Source: Cryptomeria japonica (Eukaryota; Streptophyta; Pinopsida; Cupressales; Cupressaceae). Taken from it: a DNA stretch of 45,500 bases. Position 1 is the stretch's first letter. Every line of letters begins with the position of its first letter. Position numbers and translations under genes: made by a program. Positions 1 to 9,596 of this stretch are shown here, piece after piece. The DNA lies in the NCBI RefSeq assembly GCF_030272615.1, contig NC_081405.1:477553508-477599007 (forward strand), read 5' to 3'. The notes under the pieces were generated by a model that saw nothing but the letters and a program-made list of their open reading frames with translations, was not told where the DNA came from and ran no database searches.

Positions 1-1098
1 CTTCCGTCGGATCTGCAACTTGTGGCGTCGTCCGAATCTTGAAACCTGCACTTATATCTGAAAAGGTATGGTGGGCGGATATATAGGATTTTGCCTTAGT
101 CAAACCCCTGCTTTGGTGATTTCCACCTCCACGAAGAGCCAAGTTGTATTGTAAAAGTAATGTGTGTGCAGACCTTGTGTGTGTGCAAGATCCTAAAATG
201 CAAGTAAGCAAACTAGAGCAACCTAGAAAGTAAACCCTAATTGCTTGTAAATGATAATGTAAATGCTCCAAATCAAGATGTAAAGAGATCTAAAGCATGA
301 ATACAAGTGACATAATGAGGCTTATGCAAAGACATGAAAACAACATGAAATCATACCCAACCCCTAAGGGAGGGGTACAAGCCAATCTTCAGTCGGTGAT
401 CCCTTATTGCTCTTCAATGTCTTCAAAGCCCTAAATGGATGAATGAATTTGATGAATGCTTGATGGATGGATGTTGAATGTTGTTGAAGTCTTCAAAGAT
501 CTGCTCTTTCGCTATGTAGAAGGCCCTTGAAACCAAAAATTCGGATCCTTTCAAATGAAGAAAGAGAGCTCTTATATATGAAACCCTAGGTCTTAGTTTC
601 AACTTTTGGCCGACCTAGAGATTGAATCTCCCACCAATTTCTTGGGGTTAAGCTTTATTTTATGATTGGATCGTGCTCCTAAAATTTTGGGAAAAATGTC
701 CGGGACCGTGTGCACGCCGGGCGCCATGGTCCTGACAACTTTTCACCAAATTTTCAGGGCCATCAGATATGATGATTTTAGAGTGAATCCCGAAGTTATA
801 GCTGATTTGGAGATGTTTTGACCCCCGAAATCAAGCCCCCAAGTTCAATATAGTACCTAATTAGGGTTTTTGATTAAATGATGTATTGGAGGAATAAAAT
901 GAAAGGGGCACACTTTAATGAAAGGGCCCGACTTTATGATGTGGAAGATGATGAAATAGAACCTTAGACCTAATTAATTTGATTAATTAAGTGCTAAAGG
1001 AGAAATGCAATGAAAAATGAAAAATGTGCCAAGGCGGGTGCTAAACTAGGTGTGAAATTGTACCACCCTAGCAAGTGCGTACAATTTACGATGCTACA
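1..1098 (-). repeat. E1 3' LTR, cut by the window edge
   Basis: This is a direct repeat of 6381-7479 with one net 1-base indel and a few percent substitutions by eye. On the minus strand the LTR begins TGTAGCATCG at base 1098, immediately after a polypurine tract. A TATA-like TATATAAG lies near 572-579 on the minus strand, as in the other LTR. Confidence 0.9.
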
Positions 1099-1118
1099 TT
1101 TAGCCCCCACTTTAGCGG
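1099..1118 (-). other. E1 polypurine tract
   Basis: The minus strand reads as a purine-rich stretch with the core AAAGTGGGGGCTAAA, ending exactly where the 3' LTR begins with TGTAGC. This is the usual priming site for plus-strand DNA synthesis in LTR elements. Confidence 0.75.
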
Positions 1119-2373
1119 TCATAGGAACACTACGTGCATATGCAAGCTAAAGTACAGAAAAGTAAACATTATTTGAAAAAGGATATAGCCATAAGTTGTC
1201 GAACAAAGCCCCCAGCGGTAACTGCAGTACACAGTTAGGAACCACAACCTACAAAAGCACATGTTAGATCACAAAATCACCTAATGCTTACTAAGGAAGG
1301 TGATGAAAATTTGAGGGTAGCTATATGCCCCCCCCTCTTTCGGCTTGCCAATTTTAGTGAGTTGAAACAGGGTATCATGTTTACCACTTCGAATTGTTTA
1401 AAGAATATTGATGACAAATGCTCATAAGAAGATTTGATATGAGATCAAAAACTAATGGAGAATCATTTGGTAAGAAAGAGGACTAAATCTCAATTCCAAC
1501 ACAACAAAGAGTGTGAGGATTTGAGAGTTCTCTAACACAAGATGAAGGATGTAAATGGAAACAAAATGCAAAGAGAAGAAAAGATAAGATAGTTGAAAAG
1601 GGATATCTTGTAGTATGCGTAAAGGAGATCCTTAGAGGAGAAGAGATCTTTGTACAAAAGACACCTATTCCCGAGCGGAATAACATCTTCTAGAATAAGA
1701 CAAAGAAGATAATAAGAATGCAATACTTCCTTCTTTTGCGAGGTGAAAGTGATTCTTAATGAAGGATGACGCTCTTTTTAACCCAATTGGGAGAGTGAAT
1801 TCATTATGGATGTATTTTACCAAGTGCAAAAGAGGTTGTAGTCAAGGACTTACACCTCTTGTGAGAGAGAATCCTTGAACAAACAACAACAAATGCATAC
1901 AAGGAATAACATCAAGTAATAAAGTTCACACCATCCATGAAATAGGAAAAAGTGGATCCTTAGATAAAAATAAGGAAAGATCATTGCCTCCCAAGGATAA
2001 GGATAATGAGAAGGACTTACACAATCTTCTAGAGAGAGATTTAGACATAAGCAAAATGTACTACATACTCACATGAGTTCATGCAAGCAAGACATTAGTG
2101 TATGTAAAATGCTCCTCACAAGAAGTGGGTAGGATAAGAAAGAGAATACACATCTTCTCCCATATCTAGGAAAAGAGAATTCTAAAGAAAAGATGATCAA
2201 TATTTCCACACTATTACCTCATAGGAACAAGAGATAACATAGAAAAATTAGGCTATTATGTTGCTTCAAAAATATGATTGCACTTGAAATTGTACCATCA
2301 TGAGTGACAATGAGCCCCTAGTAAATGAGCTACCAATGTCACATAATGATGAGCAACATAATAGCCATTAATG
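1119..2373. other. E1 3' interior, no gene seen
   Basis: Between the ORF end and the polypurine tract there are about 1.25 kb with only short scattered open frames and no recognisable protein similarity. In a complete Tat element pol would lie downstream of the protease; nothing here resembles it. Confidence 0.6.
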
Positions 2374-5300
2374 TTATTTAAAGACATGATAGATTGAATG
2401 AGGTATTTGAATATGACATGCTAAATGCTCAACTATAAGTAAGATCAAAAACATGTATGAAATGATAAAAATTGAAGAAGGGAAGTTACGAGAAATCTTA
2501 GAAGAGAGATGAGTGTAATTTATTAGAGCCTTATCCTTGGAGGAAAGGACTTTATGATGAATAGGAGATAAAGATTCATAAGTGGATTTAGAAATTTGAG
2601 GGGATTCATAAAGAGATTTGTTCATCGCCAAGATTTCCTCATGAGGGGAATGAGAGTTGATAGAAGTAGAAGATGATTTAGTTGAAGTGAGATCATCATC
2701 ACTACTAAATATAGCATTCACATTGAGAGATGGTCTTTTAGATGCTTTGGTGGGCTTAGAAAGATTATATCCAAGTCCAAATGAATATTCATGCATGTTA
2801 TGTTCTAAAGGAACTTTAATTCCTTGTTCATTTGCACCACAACCATTTCCACTATAGCCACTCTTAGCCAAAATATGAAAACCACGACCATAATGATTAG
2901 CCATTTTAGAGAGAAAAGGTGGTTTTTCATAAGACAAAGAATCAAATTCTTCAAAATTAGAGGTGTGAGGAGCAGAAGTTTGAGAAGCGGCCACAAAATT
3001 ATTGCTCATAGGTTCAGGTAAGACTGATTGATCTCTAGTTTCTTCCTCCTTTTTAACTTTAATCTCTCTAGGAGGAACCCTATACTCACCTACAAAGGTG
3101 GGATTAAAATCAAGAGATCCCCAATCATCCTCTGCGAGAACCTTCTCAGGATCAAAAGCCTTTTCATGTGTAGATTCAAGTTGAGAAGAATCTTCTTCAG
3201 GAATTTTAGACTCATCCAAAGAATTTTGATTATCAGAGGGTGATGATTCATCCATAGGTATCTTTTTTAACGAGTCATCACTAGAAGAGGAAGGCTTAGA
3301 AGAACTCCCTTTGGAAGTAGATGTTTGAAAACAAGCTTGAAAATTAGTATCACCTATCAAGGTATATGTCTTATTATTATAAATAAATTTAACTTGTCTA
3401 TGCAATGTAGAGGGGACAGCTTGCATATTGTGAATCCAAGGTCTCCCTAATAACAAGTTGTATGTTAGATTTCCCGACATAACATGGATAGGAGTAGGCA
3501 AAGTAACAGGTCCCACTGTGATGGGTAAGGTGATAATACCTAATGAAGACTTAGCCACATGATCAAATCCTTGAATGGGACGAGAGTCAGGCTCAATAAG
3601 GGATGTATCCACATTCATCTTATGCAATAGATTAATGCTACACACATTAAGGCCAGAACCATTATCTACCAGTGTTCGTCTTACAACAGTATCATTTATG
3701 ATAACCACAATCATCAAGGGATCATATTGATGTTGAATTTCACTAGTAGGCAACTCATCTTGTGTGAACACAATTTGAGCTTTAGGATTCATCACAGAGT
3801 TAACCAAAGACACTATATTACTAGATGTATTAGGTGGAGGAACATTCAAATCTTTCAAGGCATCTTGTAACATTCCATGATGAGCGGAAGAAGTTTGGAT
3901 CAAATCCCAAAGGGATATCTTTGCCGGAGTAGTTTTAAGTTGTTCTATGAGATCATATTCCTTACCAAAAGCTTGAGGAAGAATAGGTTGGGAAGGAGGA
4001 AGTGAAGTTGGGATAACTGGAGGAGGATTAGGTTGCCTATTGTTTCTTGTGTTATAGGTATGAGCAACTGCATTATAACTCTTTCTAGTCAGTTGCTTAG
4101 CATACTCATAAGGGCTCTTAGTAGAATAGCCTCCTTGCACAGTAATAATAGGTTTCTTAGGAGTGCAAAAAGAATCATTAGCATAACCACCTTGAACCAC
4201 TAAGATAGGCTTATTTAAAGGTTGAGAATTTTGAGAAGGACAAGCACCTTGGATAGTGAAGAGAGGTTGGTTAGGTGTTTCATTTACATGTATCAAATTA
4301 ATTGAGGATGGTTTAGGGGAATGAACAAAAGTGTTGGAATAATTATTGATAGTCTTCTCTTGCACTAAAATCTTATCACGGATTGAATCAATTTTAGGAG
4401 AGAGACAAGGGGTAGGCATTGATGTTCTAGTAGGAAGAGTAATACTAGGAAAGGTCATATCATCCTCTATCATCAAAGGATCTACATGGGGAATAAACTC
4501 TCTAGGAGAAGGATCAACATTACTCTCTAAAGTCTCACTTTTGAGAGGGAGATCTTTGAAAGAGATGTTAACCATCTTTCTTTGAACTAGGGTATCCTTA
4601 TGAGTAGAACCAAGTTGAGGAGAGGGAGAATAATTGAGATTCAAGGAAGGTGAGAAACTATCAAGGGAGTTTTCAATCTTGATTTCATCCCCTTTGGCTA
4701 GGGTTCTCTCATGGGGAAGAGAATAATCTACACCTTCTTCTAATGGTTCATCCCAAATAGTGAAGTTGTTGAAAGGAATGTTTGAAGTATTGTCAATTTT
4801 GGGAGAGGAGATAACATTGTTTATTAATTCCCCATCCTTAGGAGGGAGAGCATCAATAGATGTGTTAAACTCATCCTCTTTCCTCAAAATATGTTCAATA
4901 TGATCTTTAGGGGAGAGAGAATTAAGGAAATTGCTTATTATTTCATCTTCTTTCTCTAAGGGATGCTTATGGGTAAGACAAACTTTAGGAGAAGGGTAAG
5001 AATTTATCATTAATTCATCATCTCTAGTTGGAATTTTGTTGGAAAAGGAAATGCCATCACTAGGGAATGTAGGGATCATGTCATCTTCTTGCACAAAAGG
5101 ATCCTCATGAAGGGAGTGTTTTTTAGGAGGAACATGAACATATTTCTCCAAAGATTCATGCTTAGGAAGGAGATCTTTGAAAGAAGTGTTCATAACCTCT
5201 TGTTGCACTAACATGCCCCCATTGGAAGGACCAACTTTAGGAGAAAATAAGTCAATGTCCATCAATACTTTTTCACTTAGAGAGGTATCATGTAGGGAAG

Positions 5301-5553
5301 GTGAAGTAACATTAAGAAAGGTGTTTATGATATCATTCTCTTCCTCTAGGATAGCTAAATAGGAAGGGCACATTTTAGGAGAATTGTCAAGATCACTCTT
5401 AAAGTCTTCATCCTTAGAGCCTGGGAGAGTCTCAAAGGGATTGGAAGCAACTCTTTTAGGCACTAAAATGTTGTTATAGATGGGGGGAGGTTCTTTAGGA
5501 GAAGGAAAAATTGAAACAAGGGAAGCTAACCCATTATCAAATGAATGCATCAT
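2374..5553 (-). CDS. E1 polyprotein: repeat-rich N-half, aspartic protease, G-patch-like
   Basis: An intact 1059-residue ORF. Residues 1 to about 500 are acidic and repetitive, with a degenerate module of roughly 40 residues marked by SPK and by EDEI/EDDM-like clusters. Around residues 545-590, a segment including YDLIEQLKTTPAKISLWDLI resembles the linker before the protease in plant Ty3/gypsy Tat polyproteins. A retropepsin-like domain follows, with its active site near residue 628 reading VDNGSG (usual D-T/S-G) and the second motif LLGRPWIH. Near residues 880-930 is a glycine-rich G-patch-like segment (GYSGNGCGANEQGI, then GLGYN). The last 30 residues are strongly hydrophobic, a possible membrane segment or chance translation. 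There is no zinc knuckle and no reverse transcriptase. The frame is open from the ATG at 5553, about 260 bases inside the 5' LTR. It is the only long intact frame in the window, so E1 is young or under recent selection. Confidence 0.85.
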   Translation of the reverse strand: MMHSFDNGLASLVSIFPSPKEPPPIYNNILVPKRVASNPFETLPGSKDEDFKSDLDNSPKMCPSYLAILEEENDIINTFLNVTSPSLHDTSLSEKVLMDIDLFSPKVGPSNGGMLVQQEVMNTSFKDLLPKHESLEKYVHVPPKKHSLHEDPFVQEDDMIPTFPSDGISFSNKIPTRDDELMINSYPSPKVCLTHKHPLEKEDEIISNFLNSLSPKDHIEHILRKEDEFNTSIDALPPKDGELINNVISSPKIDNTSNIPFNNFTIWDEPLEEGVDYSLPHERTLAKGDEIKIENSLDSFSPSLNLNYSPSPQLGSTHKDTLVQRKMVNISFKDLPLKSETLESNVDPSPREFIPHVDPLMIEDDMTFPSITLPTRTSMPTPCLSPKIDSIRDKILVQEKTINNYSNTFVHSPKPSSINLIHVNETPNQPLFTIQGACPSQNSQPLNKPILVVQGGYANDSFCTPKKPIITVQGGYSTKSPYEYAKQLTRKSYNAVAHTYNTRNNRQPNPPPVIPTSLPPSQPILPQAFGKEYDLIEQLKTTPAKISLWDLIQTSSAHHGMLQDALKDLNVPPPNTSSNIVSLVNSVMNPKAQIVFTQDELPTSEIQHQYDPLMIVVIINDTVVRRTLVDNGSGLNVCSINLLHKMNVDTSLIEPDSRPIQGFDHVAKSSLGIITLPITVGPVTLPTPIHVMSGNLTYNLLLGRPWIHNMQAVPSTLHRQVKFIYNNKTYTLIGDTNFQACFQTSTSKGSSSKPSSSSDDSLKKIPMDESSPSDNQNSLDESKIPEEDSSQLESTHEKAFDPEKVLAEDDWGSLDFNPTFVGEYRVPPREIKVKKEEETRDQSVLPEPMSNNFVAASQTSAPHTSNFEEFDSLSYEKPPFLSKMANHYGRGFHILAKSGYSGNGCGANEQGIKVPLEHNMHEYSFGLGYNLSKPTKASKRPSLNVNAIFSSDDDLTSTKSSSTSINSHSPHEEILAMNKSLYESPQISKSTYESLSPIHHKVLSSKDKALINYTHLSSKISRNFPSSIFIISYMFLILLIVEHLACHIQIPHSIYHVFK

Positions 5554-5799
5554 GACAACAATTTTCCTCTTTCAAATGATAACACATGAAAAATAGAAGG
5601 AAGTGTTCAATTTTAACCAATGCAAGAACTTAGAATGTAGATTTATAAAATGAAATTTATGATTCAAATGAGTTCCTAAATCAGATTTGAAATTATTGAT
5701 CCCAATTAAGCTATCCACAAGTTCATCTTTGAATTGAAAAATTTAGTGTTTTAGCAAAAATTTGAATACATAAATCAGAATTAGAGAAGATTGCAATTC

Positions 5800-5817
5800 A
5801 CATCGGGTTCACCAAAA
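5800..5817 (-). other. E1 primer-binding-site candidate
   Basis: Directly inside the 5' LTR the minus strand reads TTTTGGTGAACCCGATG. TGG just after the LTR end is typical of a primer site copied from a tRNA CCA end. The sequence is not the common initiator-methionine type, and I do not assign the tRNA. Confidence 0.5.
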
Positions 5818-7479
5818 TGTGTGGGGGAAAAAGTGCCTAGGCCAACATGCCCTAATCCTACCTTTTGACAAACATTTGTGGAATACGAAAGAGCCTAGAG
5901 GTATCACATAACTGGCTACTTCTTTTTGTGGAAGAGAGAGCCACGGGCTACCTATTAGGATTTCTATTCCTTTGTTGCAAATGATAGATAAAATGATGCA
6001 AGCTCAACTACTAGCCCTAGAGTGCAAGTATGAACTAGTAACAAGATTGAAAGATTGAGATTAAGTGATGAAAAGCTGTAAACACAAGGATAAAAGGAGA
6101 ATGCAGATGTGTACCTGGGGTTAAAATCTGAGTGGAAATGTTTGGGACGGGGGCGCGAGTGCCACTGTCCTGATTCTGCACCTGAAACTATTGTTTTGCA
6201 ACCTGAAAAGCTGTCAGAAAAATGCTGAAACTGCTGTCTGACAGAAGGACTAGGGCGCCCAGCGCCCCTGTCCCAGGGACCAGGGTGCCCAGCGCCCCCG
6301 TCCTGGTAGGACCAGGGCGCCCCATGCCCCTGTCCTGGTCTTTTGCTCTGCAATTTGGTGTGAAGTTCAGTATCTGTCCGCTTCTGTCGGATCTGCAACT
6401 TGTGGCGTCGTCTGAATCTTGAAACCTGCACTTATATTTGAAAAGGTATGGTGGGCGGCTATATAGGGTTTTGCCTTAGTCAAACCCCCGCTTTGGTGAT
6501 TTCCACCTCCACGAATAGCCAAGTTGTATTGTAAAAGTAATGTGTGTGTAGACCTTGTGTGTGTGCAAGATCCTAAAATGCAAGTAAGCAAACTAGAGCA
6601 ACCTAGAAAGTAAACCCTAATTGCTTGTAAATGATAATGTAAATGCTCCAAATCAAGATGTAAAGAGATCTAAAGCATGAATACAAGTGACATAATGAGG
6701 CTTATGCAAAGACATGAAAACAACATGAAATCATACCCAACCCCAAGTTGAGGGGTAAAAGCCAATCTTCAGTCGGTGATCCCTTATTGCTCTTCAATGT
6801 CTTCAAAGCCCTAAATGGATGAATGAATTCGATGAATGCTTGATGGATGGATGTTCAATGTTGTTGAAGTCTTCAAAGATCTGCTCTTTTGCTATGTAGA
6901 AGGCCCTTGAAACCAAAAATTCAGATCCTTTCAAATGAAGAAAGAGAGCTCTTATATATGAAACCCTAGGTCTTAATTTCAACTTTTGGCCGACCTAGAG
7001 ATTGAATCTCCCGCCAATTTCTTGGGGTTAAGTGTTCTTTTATGATTGGATCGTGCTCCTAAAATTTCAGGAAAAAATGTCCAGGACCGTGTGCGCGTCG
7101 GGCGCCATGGTCCCGACAACTTTTCACCAAATTTTCAGGGCCATCAGATATGATGATTTTAGAGCGAATCCCGAAGTTACAACTGATTTGGAGATGTTTT
7201 GACCCCCAAAATCAAGCCGCCAAGTTCAAAATAGGACCTAATTAGGGTTTTTGATTAAATGATGTATTGGAGGAATAAAATGAAAGGGGCACACTTTAGT
7301 GAAAGGGCCCGACTTTATGATGTGGAAGATGATGAAATAGAACCTTAGACCTAATTAATTTGATTAATTAAGTGCTAAAGGGGAAATGCAATGCAAAATG
7401 CAAAATGCGCCAAGGTGGGTGCTAAACTAGGTGAGAAATTGTACCACCCTAGCAAGTGCGTACAATTTACAATGCTACA
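5818..7479 (-). repeat. E1 5' LTR, complete, about 1662 bp
   Basis: The minus strand runs from TGTAGCATTG at 7479 to CCCCCACACA at 5818. The part 6381-7479 repeats window bases 1-1098. A GC-rich block of short repeats (variants of GGGCGCC and CCAGGAC) occupies about 6240-6350. U3 is the right part, with a TATA box near 6952, so R-U5 would be more than 1 kb. Confidence 0.88.
6952..6959 (-). promoter_or_regulatory. E1 LTR TATA box
   Basis: TATATAAG on the minus strand, about 525 bases inside the LTR start and well upstream of the ORF. It is conserved in the other LTR at about 572-579. It is the best promoter candidate for E1 transcription. Confidence 0.5.
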
Positions 7480-8739
7480 GGTTACTCAAAAATGTGATTG
7501 ATTTATTCTATTCAAAAAAATGTGATTAATTGATCGAAGAAACTCATCCAATTTATAGACAAATTGGAGAGAGGACAAGATTAGCATGAAATTGATATTT
7601 AGGAAATTGATTTCAAAAATGGCAAAATTGAGTTGAAGGAAGAAGGTTATGACACCTTCTATGTCAAGAATTATGACATATTGCCCATGCAAAGGTTAGA
7701 GGACTAAAAGCTTATGACATCTTGCTATGCCAATGGTATGATGCATGAGAAATTCATGCTTCCACCGAAGCACAAAAATATGGAGAGACTAGAGAGAAAT
7801 TGATTAGGTGGAAATTGAATTTAGCAAATTAGAATATGAGGTGGAAATTAGGAATTAGAAATAAGGTTAGAAATGATGAATTGGAAATTAGGAAATTAGA
7901 AATTGATGAAATTAGAAAATTAGGTGAATTAATTAATAATTTTTCATTCATTAATTAATTCACAAAAAGAGGGGGAATTAATTAACCAATTAAATAAATA
8001 TTTAATTGTGACAAGAAGACTTAGGATAAATAAATAAATTATTTAACCTAGAGGGAAAATGACAAACAAGATTAAATGAATAAATCATAAAACCCTAGAA
8101 GATGAATTAGAAATGCAAGGACGACAATTAGGTCTTGACAAAAGATAATTGATGTAGGGTCGATTTGATCATGATTCTGACTGACAAAGGACCAGTGTTG
8201 ATAAATGATTAAAATTGGTTGACAAAAATCAATGACAAATTGACCAAGATTGACAAGGAGATCAATTTGATAGGTGCCAATTGACGAGGAACAATGGCTA
8301 ATTGATCCAAATTGACATGATTGAAAAGGACAAGGATCGATGATGAATCGATTGCAAAATGACAAGATTGACAAGGACAAGGATCGATGACGAATCGATC
8401 ACAAAATGACGTGATTAACAAGGACAAGTATCAATGATGAATCTATCGCAACAATGACGTGATTTGACAAGGACAAGGATCGATGACGAATCGATCGCAA
8501 AAATGATGATATTGACAAGGACTAGGATCGACCAAAATCATGACTGAAGATTTGTTATCGACAAGACCTAATTTGAAAGTGATAAGGAATGCAGAAGAAG
8601 GAATCAATGCTTGCAAATGATAAAGACCAAGTGCGCAACATAGAAGAAATGTTAATGCGACGCAAGAACCCTAAAATAAGGCAATGCACAAATGTTAAAG
8701 TATGACTCCGCAAGCGTTGACCATTTTTAGATGTCTACA
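7480..8739 (-). repeat. E2 3' LTR fragment
   Basis: It matches 22822-24087 over its whole length with minor differences. On the minus strand the LTR starts TGTAGACATC at 8739 next to the polypurine tract. The missing 268 bases (equivalent to 22554-22821) were displaced by the E1 insertion and lie beyond the left window edge. Confidence 0.88.
8318..8545. repeat. Tandem units of about 48 bp with palindromic ATCGAT pairs
   Basis: Four to five degenerate units of the form GACAAGGATCGATGACGAAT followed by CGAT and CGCAAAAATGA. Each holds two ATCGAT sites separated by five bases, forming an imperfect inverted repeat. The same array occurs at about 23660-23890 in the solo LTR, so it belongs to the LTR U3 and may be regulatory. 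Confidence 0.8.
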
Positions 8740-8757
8740 TTTTGCCCCTCTTTGAGA
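8740..8757 (-). other. E2 polypurine tract
   Basis: The minus strand reads TCTCAAAGAGGGGCAAAA and abuts the LTR start TGTAGAC. Position and composition fit a plus-strand priming site. Confidence 0.75.
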
Positions 8758-9596
8758 CAATGTGATTTTAAGCATTGTTTCAAAGAACAATAATGAAAAT
8801 GCCCCAGACAATAACAATGACATATGCATGCCCCCTCGAGGAATTGGCCGGAAAAATCCAGAAAAGAGGCCAAGTGATTGATAAGAATGACAAAAGATGA
8901 TAGGTTTGAACAGATCAAGAAGTGAAGGTCATATGCAAAAGACCACAACCAGCATAAGATGGAGAGAATGCACGTCCATCTAGGCATTGACAAAGATCTA
9001 TAAATGAGACAAGGAAAAGGAAAAGAGCTCATTTGCACTAGCCAAAGTGGAGGAATTTTTGCTCAGGAAAAAGACCCTTGCAGAGAGATGGCGAACATTC
9101 CAATGGAAAATCACCTTGGGGAATGTGTACGCACCTACAGATGACCGGACGATGTGGGAGCAGCGGTATGTATCTCAAAAACCCATATTGTCAATTTCAT
9201 GAATTTTACTTGATTGCGGGACATTGCGGGGCCCACAGTGAATGGAAAAATGGACATCTGCACCTATGTGGGTGCATTCTGTGCCTGTGTGAGGATGTTC
9301 TGCACCTGTGTAGGGTACATAGGCATAGCTTGATGCTGCATAGGCATAGGATAGGGTACACAAGCACAATTGTGCATTGAAAACACCAATTTGACCGAAA
9401 ACAACGCGTGGATGATCCCGAAAAGAGGGATAAGGGTAGGATAGGTCAAAATAGATAAGAAAAACCCTGATTGGTGCATGAAACAAGGAAATGTAGCCCT
9501 TAGGAGAAAACCCTAAAACTGACAAAGTGTGCCCCAATTGTGATGCAGAGTCGATAGTATCCATTGATTACATGGGAGAACAGACCTGACTGCTTC
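8758..9596. other. E2 interior between polypurine tract and PMD gene, no gene seen
   Basis: No convincing coding sequence. A short degenerate repeat with TGCACCTGTGTRGGGTACAT-like units lies at about 9255-9365. The opposite-strand open frames here look like by-products of that repeat. Confidence 0.5.

Larger units (their letters stand above)
1..7479 (-). mobile_element. E1: Tat-like LTR retrotransposon without pol
   Basis: A minus-strand LTR element. Two direct repeats (1-1098 and 5818-7479) flank a 4.7 kb interior. The interior has a polypurine tract next to the left repeat, a primer-site-like sequence next to the right repeat and one long ORF at 2374-5553. The left LTR lacks its first roughly 560 bases because the window starts inside it. 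E1 lies inside an E2-family LTR: the bases right of 7479 continue the sequence found at 22822 in another copy of that LTR. The expected right target duplication is GGTTA (7480-7484); the left one is outside the window. No reverse transcriptase, RNase H or integrase was seen, so it is probably non-autonomous. Confidence 0.85.

Noticed and set aside
5964-6651. Minus-strand ORFs of 155 and 94 residues in the E1 5' LTR
   Set aside because: They lie across LTR U5 and TATA regions, resemble no protein, and the GC-rich part is a short repeat.
8072-9038. Cys/Ser-rich minus-strand ORFs such as DRFVIDPCPCQSCH repeats
   Set aside because: Translation of the 48-bp LTR tandem repeat; the same false ORFs recur at 23534-23964.
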